Shown here: in pieces, positions 10,606 to 21,685 of the stretch
Position numbering within the stretch: the stretch's first letter is position 1
How the letters are laid out: each line of letters begins with the position of its first letter
Source: Corynespora cassiicola
Lineage: Eukaryota > Ascomycota > Dothideomycetes > Pleosporales > Corynesporascaceae
Direction: 5' to 3'
Length of the DNA stretch: 64,000 nt
Assembly: GCA_022059125.1 (NCBI GenBank)
Contig: JAEUWY010000020.1
Span: 1,116,001 to 1,180,000 of the forward strand
Notes under the pieces: generated by a model
The model's input: only the letters and a program-made list of their open reading frames with translations
Databases searched by the model: none
What the model was told of the DNA's origin: nothing
Program-made: the position numbers and the translations under genes

Positions 10606-12924
10606 CTACTCGAACGTCTCCCGATGCACAGCCAAGAATGTCAAGCTCCAAAGCTGGCGGATATTACTTTCAGTCGACGTCAACGCACCCAACTGCTCGA
10701 CCTGGAACTTGCCGTCGTACCGCCAGCTCCACACCTCGTGGCCAAGCTGAGCGCGATTCGCGTCAATGAGATCCCAAAGGCGGTTATACGCCTCAAGGAT
10801 CTTGGAGTGGAGCGGTGTGTCAGAGCAGAAGTCTGTTGTTACGTGTTAGCTGCCTCGTTGTCTAGGGCTTGATGGGTGTGGGGCTGGGAGATCTGTTGAG
10901 GGAAAGGGGGATGATGAGGGAAAAGTAAACATACCTGGTGCGTCATCTCCTGAGCATCGGCCAAGCTGTCGTGACAGACCGGCGGCCATCATGCTGAGCT
11001 GCCAGCTCCATACGACGGTGCCGTGGTAGTCCGTATTCTTGAATGTGCTGCCATACCAGTCCTGACCACCGTATGCCGGGTTGGCAACGACAAGGCCTAC
11101 GTCCATCGACAAGCCAATGGGAAATGGCTGTAGGATGTGCTCAGCAGTCTGATTTAGGTATCCGCTCAACTGACCTTGGTCTGTCGTGTTGAGGAAGAAG
11201 TGGCGGAAGCAGTCATCCGTGTTCATTACGCGAACGACGGGCTCGTTGTTGGAGCCATCGAGCGCGAGACCGTAGAAGGTCAAGTCAGAGTTGATGCTAT
11301 CCGTGTTTTCAGGACCGGTAAAGTCGATCTGCTGGACGTAGGAGGATACGAGCGAGCGCGCTTCGGACTGGGAGATGGTAACTTCAAAGAATCGGAGCGT
11401 ATTGTCTTCCCAGACCTTTGCGTACTGGTCGGCAATGGTTCCCCAGTCAGAGTTGTCGGGGAAGAATCCCGCGCGGCTGAGGGCGCCGATAGCACGTAGG
11501 CCCGCAGGCACGAGAGCTGTGTTGACATCGTAGGGGATACGGCCCCCACCGAGACCTGAGTTGGAGTCTCGCCATTCTCCTACGGACTCGCCATTCTTGA
11601 GGTGGATGAGATTCTCCTTGACTTGACCACCGTTAGCAGCAAAAGGTGCTGCAGCATCCATAATCTTCTTGGCGTTAAGTTGAGCAAGTTCGCTGTAAGT
11701 ACTACCGCTGTTTTGTTGGAGAAAACTCGCTTGTGTGGCCAAGAAGTCATCTTTGCGATCGCTCCCGGTTTGTGTATCAACAAAATAACTCTTCAATGCA
11801 ATAGGCAAGAAATAGTCGGTGTCGATCATCTTGTAATCGCAGCTTGGGGCCGCTGATTTCTGGCCGGATTCCTGGTTGAGGAGACTGGCATAGTCACCAA
11901 TGACCTCTTCGTGGCAAACTGTCCCATCGCTCTTTGAGATGCGTTCTAAAACGGCGGAAATGACTGCCTCGATGGCACCTCCTTCCCCCTCACTAAGGAT
12001 AGACTGCATCAAAAGCATCGAAATCATGCTGTCACGGCCAAAGTAGGTCAGGAAACGCCATGTACCTGCCAAAAGCTTGTCCTTGTACGAAAGGAATGAA
12101 AGGGACGTAGTTTGGTCCGGGTTCTGGCCGATTAGTCCGGCTGAGGCAGGGTTCAGAACTTCTGAAGGGCTTAGTTGCTCCAGTTGAGGATAGTTGAATG
12201 AGGCATCAAACTGGTACGTTCCGGGAGGAAAATCCAACACCACCCTGCCATCACTGAGCGTTGATGTGGCAAGCTGAGTACCATTAGGTGGACTGAATGT
12301 GATCCAGGCAGTGGTTGTGTCATCCAGCCACCTCCTCCACACCGTTGCACCGCCATTAGGATTGCTCTGGATAACAATAGCATTTTGGAACGTGGGGTTC
12401 AGTCTTCCACCCTCTGTGTAATCGCGGATTGCCCGAATGCTGCCAATGATTGGAATTGTAAGAACGGCTGAAGAATTGAAGTCGATCCAGCCAGTTACAC
12501 CAACACGGGGATTCGGATTCTCGGGATGATCCGTCTCGAAGATGCCGTCGACGGTGTTGCCGGTCACGGGAGACTTTTGCAGGCTGACTTCCAGAGAGCC
12601 CTTTTGTCCGTTCGCGGGCTCGAAGAGGGTCATGATGCCACTGTTTCCAGAGGGCCATGCAATGAGCAGGCGCGGCTTGACAACATCTAGGTTGCTAGAT
12701 GAGATGGGACTGGTAACCACAACGTGGGAACTCGAGTGGCAGTCGAAGTAGATGTAGTTGTCATATGGGGGATCCGGCAGATGAAGTCGAGTGGCTTCCG
12801 GAGAGCAGTCTCCAGATCCACCAGAAGGGGCATCCTGAGCATACGCGGGATAGGTAGTGCACAGAATTACGAATAACAAAGCCACGAAGCCCGAGGCGAA
12901 GACGCCTAACCGGATCATGGCCAT
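10606..12924 (-). CDS. Secreted six-hairpin glycosidase-like protein
   Basis: Exons 12924-10935 and 10832-10606 with a 102-nt phase-1 intron give 738 aa. The chosen start, MAMIRLGVFASGFVALLF, begins a clear signal peptide ending near AYAQ. The same frame is open to an ATG at 13053, but a TATAAA on the minus strand at 13033-13038 lies between the two, favouring the downstream start. The mature part has the pattern of fungal glycogen-debranching-like (alpha/alpha)6 proteins: TYFGRDSMISMLL, EWRDSNSGLGGGRIPYDV and, in the last exon, TESNIRQLWSLTFLAVHRE. The N-terminal ~200 residues are predicted beta-rich. Acidic residues in the GRD and EWRD segments are candidate catalytic groups. The substrate is unknown; the debranching label comes from fold similarity only. 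Confidence 0.82.
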
Positions 12925-13032
12925 ATCCGAAGGATGTAGGAAGTTGAGCCTACTGTTCTTGCTTTTCTCCTGGGATAGGGGGGAGGGTTCTGTGGAGATC
13001 GACGTTGCAATAATTCCTTTCGGAAGGAAGCC

Positions 13033-13038
13033 TTTATA
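13033..13038 (-). promoter_or_regulatory. TATA box candidate of the glycosidase-like gene
   Basis: TATAAA on the minus strand, about 110 nt 5' of the ATG at 12924. It lies inside the coding sequence if translation began at 13053, so it argues for the shorter protein with an N-terminal signal peptide. Confidence 0.4.
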
Positions 13039-13059
13039 GGTCGCAGGTTCCATGGTAGC

Positions 13060-14655
13060 GGGTGTGTGGAAGCCGGAGTTTGTCCCGGTAATAAAATTGG
13101 GGCATTTTGCTTCTCATAGCATGCTCGGCCAAGTGGGTGGCCAAGGGCCTTCACTCGTCGACCCCCGGCTTCCAGGGCACGCTGCCTCGCCCTAGTGCAC
13201 CCCATGGGGTCCTGAGACTGTTGCACGCGGCTAGCATTGCGGGCGAGTCTGAGTCGTGACGGAACAGGACTGGTGAATGTGAGGGAGTGGGTCTTCGCCA
13301 TACGGCTTGGAAAAGGAAGTGACAGTATGGAAGCTCACACGTTCTCACCGACATTCACGCCCAAGACAACCTTGGAAGCACGCGGTGAAGTCACAGCAGG
13401 TGACCGTTCACGCGACAGTGTTGCGGGGATAAGGTGCGGCGGTGGGGGATCTGCACCGCGGCAAAATCGACATGCAAAGAACTTGCATCTCGTGCATCGT
13501 CATTCGGTGCGCTAGTCTGCGCTAGCCCGCTTCGGGCAGGTGGCATGAAGGTACAATCTCAACAGCCGTCTAATCACGACTTTGAAAGCTGCATGTCTCT
13601 CCTTGTACCTACAGTAGCCAGGCGCTTATAGCTGCCCAAACAGACCCAAACAGACCCATCGTTTAGAGGACTGGCAGTTCTCGTTGCTTTGCTCTTCTGG
13701 TGTTGCTGGCATGGCATTTGGCAAGGACTTGGTATCACCACCCTAGTCATGTGGATCACATATTTGCTGGCACCAAGAAAGCTTTGCAACTTTTCCGGCT
13801 ACGTCTTACCCGGAATTTCCACTCTTGAACCCAAGTCCTTTGCATCATCGGGGAATCCCGCCCACTACTCCTCTGTCGCAGCAAACCCCACATTTCAACG
13901 ACCGAACAAGCAACCCGGTATTGAGAACCAGCAGCACAAATCACAAAAGACGTCCCCACAGAATCGCAGACGATCGAGTAAATTCTCCTAGTGCACATGT
14001 GGGTAGCCGGTAGATCTCCGGACTTTGGCGTCCCAGTACCCGAAACAACGGCCTCGGTAGTCCTGCCTGTAAAAGTCGGGTTGACAGTTTGACGGCGGCA
14101 CAAAGTCGAATTCTTGTGATGGCCACATGACCACAAAGATTCTTTCTGGAAGAATCAGAGCGCATATGTCACCTCTGTCAAATTCATGATTCGCTGTCGT
14201 GGCGGTCTTCCCACGTCATTGATGGCTATTGGGCTACAGTCGTGAACAGCTGAGCGATCGTCGGCGCTGGAAGTAGAAGTATGACGTAGAACATCCTCAT
14301 GAACCATGAAAATCTTGACATTACAGTGCTCCCGTTCAATGTATTGGTCGTGGTGGTTTGCTGTCAACATGCAGGGGTTTACCACAAGGTGACCCCTCGC
14401 GCGGGACAGTGGATTCCGGAACCCAAGAAACACGTCGAGGCAGAATACACATCAACAAGATTACCCAATTTGGGTTATTGCTATCTGATGCTTGGAGCCT
14501 TTGCATGCACGAACCTTCATCAGCATTGTAGCCATGACTCGTTTCTATTCCATTTCTGTAAGGTTTTACAAATGCAGAGGTATCACTCCAACCCTATCGC
14601 CCTGGTCGCCGCCCTATATACCGTCATTAAAGAATCACCGTGGATTCACACCCTC
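13060..14655. other. Intergenic, no supported gene (1.6 kb)
   Basis: This is the 5' flank of the glycosidase-like gene and the 3' flank of the kinase-like gene. The longest frames (123-128 codons) have unlikely composition (Arg/Ser/Pro/Cys-rich) and no splice-supported partners. I see no tRNA, repeat or transposon. Confidence 0.5.
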
Positions 14656-15807
14656 CTAGGATGCTGTTGAATCGTACCCAGCATCACTGTCGCTCTCGTC
14701 TTCAGTCACCGCCTCACTTGCGTCGTCACCGTCCCCGATCAGATCATCATCATCACTGTCCAGAGGAAAACCGTGTGTCTCTGTCACTGGCCTCTCTCCC
14801 ATCAAAATTTTGGTGAAGATATTCCGGAAAGCTTGCCAATCTCCATCCATGGTCTCATGTCGCCTCCTATCCACAAGCGTATGGTCACAATGATCTCCCA
14901 GCACATCCAACCAAGCATTGTTGTTCTTGTCGATGTGAATACGTCCTGGAGAATATGCGTCCCAGGTAATGTTGTGTGCGTGGACAGCTTGAAGTGTAGC
15001 CTGGACCTGAGCACCCCAACGCTCATGATATGCAGTGAGTTGGCAAAGCAAGGGATCCTGGAGATCTGACCACTGGTCCTCGACTTCTGCAAACCCAGAA
15101 AGCCATTCCTGGACATATCCATAGATGCGGCTGCCATCATCAGATGTGACGATACCCTTAAATCTCCGCACCCGCACCCCAGGTTGATCAAAGACTCCCG
15201 ATGCCAGTAAACGCCCCGCCTTTTCCAAGCTCTCCTCCAAATAGAAAGCGCTGCGCGCTTGCTTGAATTTCAGTAGCTGGCCATCAAGCGTGCTGACTTT
15301 GCAAGGCCTCGAGCAGCCTACATCCAGAAGGGGGTCCAGGCTCAAGACTTTTAGATCAGAGCCTTTGATCCTAGGAATGGAGGGATAGGCAGCGATTTCA
15401 TTTGACTGTACTGTTTCCCACATTGAACGGTAGGGCATGTCGAAAGATAGGCCCTTTACTCTCCGCGCTCTTAGCTCGCCATCCTGTACGTGCAGGCTCA
15501 GGTGCCTGATGGGATGAGATAGTAACTTTTCGAGACTGACATTGCCTTGGGTATCGGGGAGAGCTCGCAGATGAGGGAGGCAGGGCGCCATCATCCAGTG
15601 CGTGAGGGCCGTGTGGTCGTCTGGGTCAGCGAACCAGGTCTTGTTGCCGAGATTCCGGACAAGGTTCGAGAACTGAGCAGCGTATATTGAGTGTTCTAGG
15701 TTCGAGGCGTGGACTTCGATGTTGAAACGAGTGCAGCGGCACATGATTATCAGGTAGCATGCCGACTGGGTGAGGTGGTCAATGTCTGGGAGATAGGGCG
15801 GATCCAT
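14656..15807 (-). CDS. Protein-kinase-like fungal protein, probably inactive
   Basis: A single-exon frame of 383 aa from ATG 15807. The C-terminal half has a kinase-like layout. QAVHAHNITWDAYSPGRIHI sits where a catalytic loop (HxxN/D) would be, followed by NAWLDVLG in place of the DFG strand and then WQAFRNIFTKIL. The HRD and DFG residues needed for phosphotransfer are not seen, so catalysis is doubtful. The first ~150 residues do not match any domain I recognise. The tail is strongly acidic (DSDDDD; TEDESDSDAGYDSTAS). It is divergent with the Vam7 gene across a 770-bp intergenic region. Confidence 0.65.
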   Translation of the reverse strand: MDPPYLPDIDHLTQSACYLIIMCRCTRFNIEVHASNLEHSIYAAQFSNLVRNLGNKTWFADPDDHTALTHWMMAPCLPHLRALPDTQGNVSLEKLLSHPIRHLSLHVQDGELRARRVKGLSFDMPYRSMWETVQSNEIAAYPSIPRIKGSDLKVLSLDPLLDVGCSRPCKVSTLDGQLLKFKQARSAFYLEESLEKAGRLLASGVFDQPGVRVRRFKGIVTSDDGSRIYGYVQEWLSGFAEVEDQWSDLQDPLLCQLTAYHERWGAQVQATLQAVHAHNITWDAYSPGRIHIDKNNNAWLDVLGDHCDHTLVDRRRHETMDGDWQAFRNIFTKILMGERPVTETHGFPLDSDDDDLIGDGDDASEAVTEDESDSDAGYDSTAS

Positions 15808-16580
15808 CCTTGCATGCCAGACGATTCGCTAGAGATAAATACTGCCGTATTTGTCGTCCAAGTCCGCTCTTGACAAAAGTCTGTAGTTCAGCAAAGGTCT
15901 GGGGCGTGGATGTGCGGGCGGGCGGGGTGAGCTTGGTAGCCTAATATCTGCACAGAGCTGGCCTCTCGGCCCAGCACCGCTGAATGCTAGGCAGCAACGG
16001 CGAAATGCTTACGCTTTGTTCGACTGTCGCCTGTAGCCGTAAGAACAGTGCGATTTGACTCCTAGATGACTGTGAGCTGTTGACGAGGTGTTGGGACAGC
16101 GCGTTTGCACAGCCTGGTGAGGTGTGGTTGAGCCATAGCGCCAAGAAACGCCAACGGGCGTCCCCGCCCGCGAGGCAGACGATGCAGTGCATTCCATATA
16201 TTGCAGTGCATACATTCCCAGCCTGCCCCAAAGCGAGATGGTAGAATCCAGAGCGGTACCTGCTGAAGGATGGCGGTGGTGATCGCCGTCCCAGTGGGTC
16301 ACTGCAGGGATTGCGTCGCTTAACTACGTAACCAGGCAACTCGAGCCCGGGACGGTGAACCCTCTGAACCTTGGATCCTCCCTCCATAACAACATCTACT
16401 TTCGCCTTGCACGGGAGCAGATTTATCTCGCTGCCTTGCCAGCCTTTCCCGAGTATAAATATCATCTGACGGCCCAAGTGTACCCCAGGCACGCGACCAC
16501 ATCACGCTGCGCACGGCTTAAGACAGGGCCTGTCTGCCCTTCACCGACTCAACCCTCCAACACAACCAGCCACAGACATC
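15808..16580. other. Divergent promoter region
   Basis: Shared 5' region of the kinase-like gene (minus) and the PX-SNARE gene (plus). A TATAAAT at about 16453-16459 lies ~120 nt 5' of the SNARE ATG. The 183-codon minus frame at 15941-16492 shows no domain and is treated as chance. Confidence 0.5.
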
Positions 16581-17720
16581 ATGGCACCCTTACGGATATC
16601 CATACCAACCACGCACACCAGCGACACCCAGGGCAAGCCCTTCACCGAGTACGAGATCCGCATCGAGCACCCGTTCCCGCGCACCACCACGTCCATCCGC
16701 AAGCGCTATTCAGACTTCAGCGCCCTCGATGCAGTCCTGCGCTCGCAGGTCGGCGCTCCCCCACCAGAACCGCTGCCACCCAAGTCATGGCTGGGTGGTG
16801 GTCTCGGCAAGCTTGGCCTGGGTAGCACAGCAGGCTCGCCCGAGCTGATAGCCAGGCGGAGAGAGGGCCTGGAGAAATACCTCCAGGCCATTGAGACCAG
16901 CGAAGACGGACGGTGGCGCATGTGCAAGGCATACCGGGATTTCCTAGAGCTGGACAAGGACAACAAGAAGACTCAGAGCTATCCGGGGTCGCAGTTCGGC
17001 AAGGACCGGGTGCGCGACAGCGCAGACTGGCTGGACAAGCACCAGGAGGTCAAGAGCAACCTGCAGGACGCGCGCCGCTGGTTGACGCAGCGCGAACAGG
17101 CCACGGCTGCGACGGCACAGCACGAGGCGGGCTCCAACGCGAAGCGCGGCCTCGTACGGGCCGGCACGCTCCTCTCCGCGCTGGAAGAGGGCCTGGGCAG
17201 GCTGAGCGGCAAGCGCAACGACGAGTGGAGTGGCGAGAAGCTGGGCGATGGCGAGATAAGACGGCGTTCAGACATGATCACCCGGTTGAAAAAGGAGCGC
17301 GATGGCCTCGAAAGCGTCCTCAACACCATGGCCGTCAAGGCAGCAGTCTCTGGTACCAGCTCCGCCGCTCCTTCGACCTCTTCCGCCGCCGTGACCCACG
17401 AGCAAAAGGCTGGCCTGTTCAAAGGTGCCTCGCATGCCTCCTCTAGCCGCCGCGTGCTCGGAGCGCCTGCCCAGGAAACGGATCGTACGCGCGAATTAGA
17501 CAATGACGGCGTGTTGCAGCTGCAGAGGCAGATCATTCAGGAGCAGGACACGGATCTTGTCGATCTAACCACCGTGGTCAGGCGCATGAAGGAGATGGGC
17601 CAGGAGATCAACAGGGAGATTGTCGAGCAGAATGTCTTGCTTGGTCGGTTGGGCGAGGACGTCGACCGCGTCGACGGTAAGATCAAGATTGCGAAGAAGC
17701 GCATCGACAAGATTAAATGA
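16581..17720 (+). CDS. VAM7: Vam7-type vacuolar PX-domain Qc-SNARE
   Basis: A single exon of 379 aa, no transmembrane segment, as in yeast Vam7, which reaches the vacuole membrane through its PX domain and drives homotypic vacuole fusion with Vam3, Vti1 and Nyv1. The PX domain covers residues ~3-125, with the KRYSDF strand (R-[YF]-x-D-F), a proline-rich loop with PPEPLPPKSWLGG and the helix RRREGLEKYLQ that supports PI3P binding. A middle helical linker follows (residues ~130-250, Ala/Arg/Glu-rich). The C-terminal ~65 residues are a Qc SNARE helix, from LQLQRQIIQEQDTDLVDLT through MGQEINREIVEQNVLLGRL to KKRIDKIK. The glutamine in EQNVLL is the expected zero-layer residue. Codon use is strongly G/C-ending, typical of a well-expressed gene. 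Confidence 0.93.
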   Translation: MAPLRISIPTTHTSDTQGKPFTEYEIRIEHPFPRTTTSIRKRYSDFSALDAVLRSQVGAPPPEPLPPKSWLGGGLGKLGLGSTAGSPELIARRREGLEKYLQAIETSEDGRWRMCKAYRDFLELDKDNKKTQSYPGSQFGKDRVRDSADWLDKHQEVKSNLQDARRWLTQREQATAATAQHEAGSNAKRGLVRAGTLLSALEEGLGRLSGKRNDEWSGEKLGDGEIRRRSDMITRLKKERDGLESVLNTMAVKAAVSGTSSAAPSTSSAAVTHEQKAGLFKGASHASSSRRVLGAPAQETDRTRELDNDGVLQLQRQIIQEQDTDLVDLTTVVRRMKEMGQEINREIVEQNVLLGRLGEDVDRVDGKIKIAKKRIDKIK

Positions 17721-18429
17721 ACATGCGCTTTTTTAGGGTGCGTCGGAGAGAGTTTTCGGATTAAACATATACAGCATTGGGGTTCAGTCAGCATACGGTT
17801 TGGATTTGTACATTGGATACTGTGTTTGATACCCTAATGAGCATATCAAGATAGCGATTCTGAGCGTTTCAATATATAGCATTATCTTCATTATTCAGGA
17901 GAGATGGTTCGAAATGCTTCACGTATTCAGGTTTGCAGCACAAGCCTACTCGGAGACCGTAAGTTCCAATGGGAGGATATGCCGAACCTCAAATGTACAG
18001 TTGCGTAGGGGCCTCAAACACGCGTTGGGCAGCCAAGTGAGCCCAAGACTCCAAACCAACTCCGCTACACCTAATATTACCCTGCCAGGTAGTCTGAAAA
18101 TCTTAAAATTTCTCACACATTCCATGGTCTTGACTTGCCAATCCTTTTTACATTCTCCCAAAAAGGCTCAAAACCATGATTCCGAATTACTCCCAAGTCA
18201 ATTTCAGCTAGAAACATCATATTTCGGAAGAGCCGATGGACAAATTTCAAGTTGATGACTTCTATGAAAGTAGCGGGGAATTAGGCATGAGTATTTGAAA
18301 AATCTTTTCGACAGTACATTCATACCATTGGGAGATGTTGGCAGCCAATAGCTTGATTTTGGGCGGCTCTTGGACGATCTATATCACCATCAACTATTCG
18401 ATTAGGAGACAGCAGCAGCTACATATTTC
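17721..18429. other. Convergent 3' intergenic
   Basis: 3' flanks of the SNARE gene (plus) and the alpha/beta hydrolase (minus). The region is A/T-rich, with no other gene visible. Confidence 0.5.
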
Positions 18430-19451
18430 CTATAGCCATGCCTCCGTCACAAGCTTCACTCCCTTCGCAAGCCATGGATGATCCAGGTCCAACGGAATGT
18501 CCATTAAATGCTCTCCAGGCTGAAGTTCCACATGCACCTTTGCGCTGGGATCTTGCCTTCGGACCTCTTCCGCAAAACGCACGCTATGGTCATGCGGTAC
18601 AATTGTGTCGTTGATTCCATGTATCATGAATGTAGCCGGCATCTTCCATCCGTTTTGAACCCTGTCAAACGGATGGACTCTTTCGATGTTCGGAAAATAG
18701 TCCAGGAACACGCCGTCTTCGACCAGCTGGTTAATCATATGAAACCGGGAAAGTGTGGGGTCGGAGATGACTGGCTTGACTGAGTTGTCCTTTGCCTTCC
18801 TCTCCTTTTTAATTTGGTTGGCGCTGTCGGGGTTTCCTCCTGCTGCAACGGCGCGTATGTCGAGCGAAGGGCACTCCGCAATGCACGCGCGGACACCTTC
18901 GCCGGCGTGGTCCAGTGCGAACTGAACGCTCAAGTATCCGCCTGCCAAGATTAGCCCCTATGCCCAGAGAAAAGATATTACTGTTAGGTGCAAGTACCTG
19001 CGCTCTCGCCTACAGTCAATATTCTGCCAAGGTCTGCCTTGCAATCAGGAGACCCAGATGTTGCCAGCAGTCCCTGCAGGCTAGATTTGAGCCAGATCCA
19101 TAGGTCATCCAGGTCTTCCATGATGTCAGGCGCATCAGATTCGGGGAGAAGACGGTAGTTGGGCGTAACAATGATGGCTCCTTGGTTGATAGCAAGCCCC
19201 AGCACCCATCTTGGGAAGAATGCAGGGTGTAGACTTGACCCGCTCGTCTGTGCACAAGGTCAGGACTCGGCCACCAATATAGCCTGGCAGAACGAGCGAC
19301 GTACGAATGCTCCACCATGAAAGCGTGCAATTATTGAATGTTCGCCTTTGGGCAAGCCCTTGGGTACTAAGACATCAACATCAATAGACGTGTCGTCGAC
19401 ATGTTTGTAGTTGGCCGTGAGGAGGTTGAAGTCTTTGAAAATGTCGTCCAT
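18430..19451 (-). CDS. Alpha/beta hydrolase fold-3 esterase/lipase-like protein
   Basis: Three exons, 19451-19305, 19247-18998 and 18941-18430, join to 302 aa; introns of 57 and 56 nt keep phase. The oxyanion-hole motif HGGA is at residues 45-48, the nucleophile elbow GESAG has Ser131, Asp is in HGINDTIVP, and the catalytic His is in PGEHLMDI. All four elements of a working HSL-type esterase are therefore present. NYRLLPE upstream of the elbow is also characteristic. No signal peptide is seen, so it should be intracellular. An in-frame TTG-preceded extension upstream of MDDIFKDF was not used. The natural substrate (lipid, ester metabolite or xenobiotic) cannot be deduced. Confidence 0.87.
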
Positions 19452-20447
19452 AATGGTTGGAGGCGTTTTTGGCACCCTGAATTGAGATTTGCAGGAATAT
19501 ACTGAGATACAGTCGTGGAGATTTTTTAACATGCAGTTCTAACTTGGTTTTATCCCATGTTGTAAAGACTGTGACGGATATGCACGCGGCAAGTTCGGCA
19601 ACATGACGTGCGGCTTTTCGGCAACTTCGGCGTAGAGAAATCAAATACTTTTTTCGTACGAGCTCAGCCCCTTCCGCCCTACTTTTTCTTTATCGGCCCT
19701 TAAATACAGATCTCAGTTTGGTTTAACTTCTCAAGAAATTGCGCGCTGAGAAAAAAAAAACTCATTTCAGGCTAGCCGCGAGTAATTCTGTTTCGCGGAA
19801 TGAGCCTGCTTGAGGTCAAACAGCTACCGTAGGTGGGCCTCCCATACCTACTTCAAAGGGGCATGAGTGACTTTGGATATGCCGAACCATCATGCTGTGT
19901 CAAACTTGCCACAGAGAAGGACCGTTCTATTAATGGTCTTTGTCAAAAGGATCTCTTAATCCGCGTGTGCTCCGACTCTACAGAGCATGCAAATCCATAA
20001 GCGGCACAACATTGAACCCTCCTTTCTTTCTTGATTGCCAGTGTAAGGCTCCTCGTGAAAATAAGATGTAGAAATAATAATATGTATTGACGCATATGAT
20101 CTCTCCTGCACTAGTCAGAAACGCGGTAAAAAAAAGCTCATTAAAAGGCTGGCACTTGAATAGGACCACTCTCTCAAAAACTAGCAATTCAGCTTTAATC
20201 CCTTGACCCTGCTTGTCCCCTCAGCTCCTCTAAGATTCGATGAGACGTGTGTTTAGATTCAAAATAATGAAAAATGTTTTTAATATGTACAGACAAACGA
20301 CCTATTATGTGAAAAAGTAACAGAATTGGGAATATAAGATCGCTGATGATAGACATTGTAGTACTGAAAGTACCCATATTCATGCAGGTGGCGATTACGG
20401 CAGCGATGACTGAAGGGAAAAAAAGATACGATTCCTGTTTTTCCTAT
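19452..20447. other. Intergenic, A/T-rich, no supported gene
   Basis: 5' flank of the hydrolase and 3' flank of the next minus-strand locus. It contains several A and T runs (for example an A9 tract near 19752) and no convincing frame. Confidence 0.5.
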
Positions 20448-21685
20448 CTACCAATCTCTCTCTCCGATGATCAGTCTCTTAGTGACAATAAGCATATCTT
20501 TTTTATATTGTTGTATTGGATTTGTCTTCGGTGTCGTTGAACTGGAAGATTCCAGTTTTTTGTCTTCTTGATAAAAGTATCGCTGTATGACATGTCGATG
20601 GGCATCGTAGGTGTCGTTTGCAGTTTCGAGATCCATGGACTGGATGTCTCCCAGATCAAGAAAGGAATTAAATGGCGATGATTTTTCTGTTTGGACCTGA
20701 TGCGTGGTGATTTCGTGAAGCTCAATTTCTTGGGGCCCGTCGGGAGCTTGCGGTTTTGATTCTACAAAGGTATCAGAGTACATCTAGTAAAAAAGTTGCC
20801 CTGGCCTACCGTAGTAAATCTCAGCTGCAGCAAGAAAAGGCAGAACCAAAAGAATAAGTGCTGTAATCTGGCCAAATCCCATGGAGCAGTCAATTTCGAT
20901 GTCAAAAGTTCCTAGTTGAACCTGGAACACGATCATCTGTGTGAGCCCATTGATGAAAAGAAAAACAGATTGAGTTCCCAATGGGAATGACGAATTCCCA
21001 CGTTGGAAAAAGCGGAGCTGATATAGTATGATATGAGAGGCGAGGCGTTGCAGAGGAAGGAGTTTCGAGTTGGAGAGTTCGCGAGTTTCATCCCCATCCC
21101 TACTCATGTGGACCTGAGGCGTACAAAGATAAAGCGCTGGCTCCAGCCACCTGCGCCTATCAAAAGACTCCTTCTCTTTTAGAACTTCTTCTTGGAGCTT
21201 TGACCATTCGTCTCGAGACATCTGAGGCATTCCACCCAACTGCACAAGCACATCCGTATGCCATGAGAACGCTATTCTTATACTCCATGACTAGAACCAG
21301 GCAAGAGAGAGTGCTATTTGGAACTCTGCAGGCGAAATGGTTGGTTGGTTGGCGGTAACGGCGATAAGAATAGCCAAACCTGTGACCAACTGCTGGTCGC
21401 TCATTGAAAGGACGAATCTTGTGATAGCCGCTTCTCTTTCCTTTGGTGTAAGGCGCAGTTCAATGCAGTCCCTGTTTGCGGGTTAGGTGGCATATACTGC
21501 TGGAAATACGGTTATACAGACAACGTCCAGGCTAGCACTCTGGTCTTTTTTAGAATGTTGACGATGTATTCTATCATGTGCTTGTCTTTGTCGCTTAGAT
21601 GTGTGTCAGGTATGGACCCAGAGAAGTATGCAAGGACCACAGCCAGCACAGTCAAGAGAGCCGACGCTATGAAGGCGAATAAGAC
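20448..21685 (-). pseudogene. Multi-pass membrane protein remnant (SDQQLVTG family)
   Basis: Pieces on the minus strand belong to a widespread fungal family of multi-pass membrane proteins with the motif SDQQLVTGLAILI. The readable parts are 21685-21525 (a helix VLFAFIASALLTVLAVVLAY), 21471-20810 and 20761-20448; the last intron (48 nt) is well formed. Directly after ...ALSLAWF there is an in-frame TAG at 21291-21293, and the frame then continues unchanged into SRDEWSKLQEE and the last helices (GFGQITALILLVLPFLAAAEIYY). I recall that relatives have a further stretch of helices between these two parts, which would make this copy also internally deleted. No initiating exon could be found 5' of 21685. 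The donor of the first intron (GTTGTC) is weak. I take this as a decayed copy, though an unrecognised intron cannot be excluded. Confidence 0.5.

Noticed and set aside
13756..14136. 126-codon minus frame in the 13-14.6 kb spacer
   Set aside because: No motif, and its composition is unlike the neighbouring genes.
15941..16492. 183-codon minus-strand frame between the kinase-like and Vam7 genes
   Set aside because: No recognisable domain and unusual composition. It lies in the divergent promoter and overlaps the TATA candidate of the Vam7 gene.
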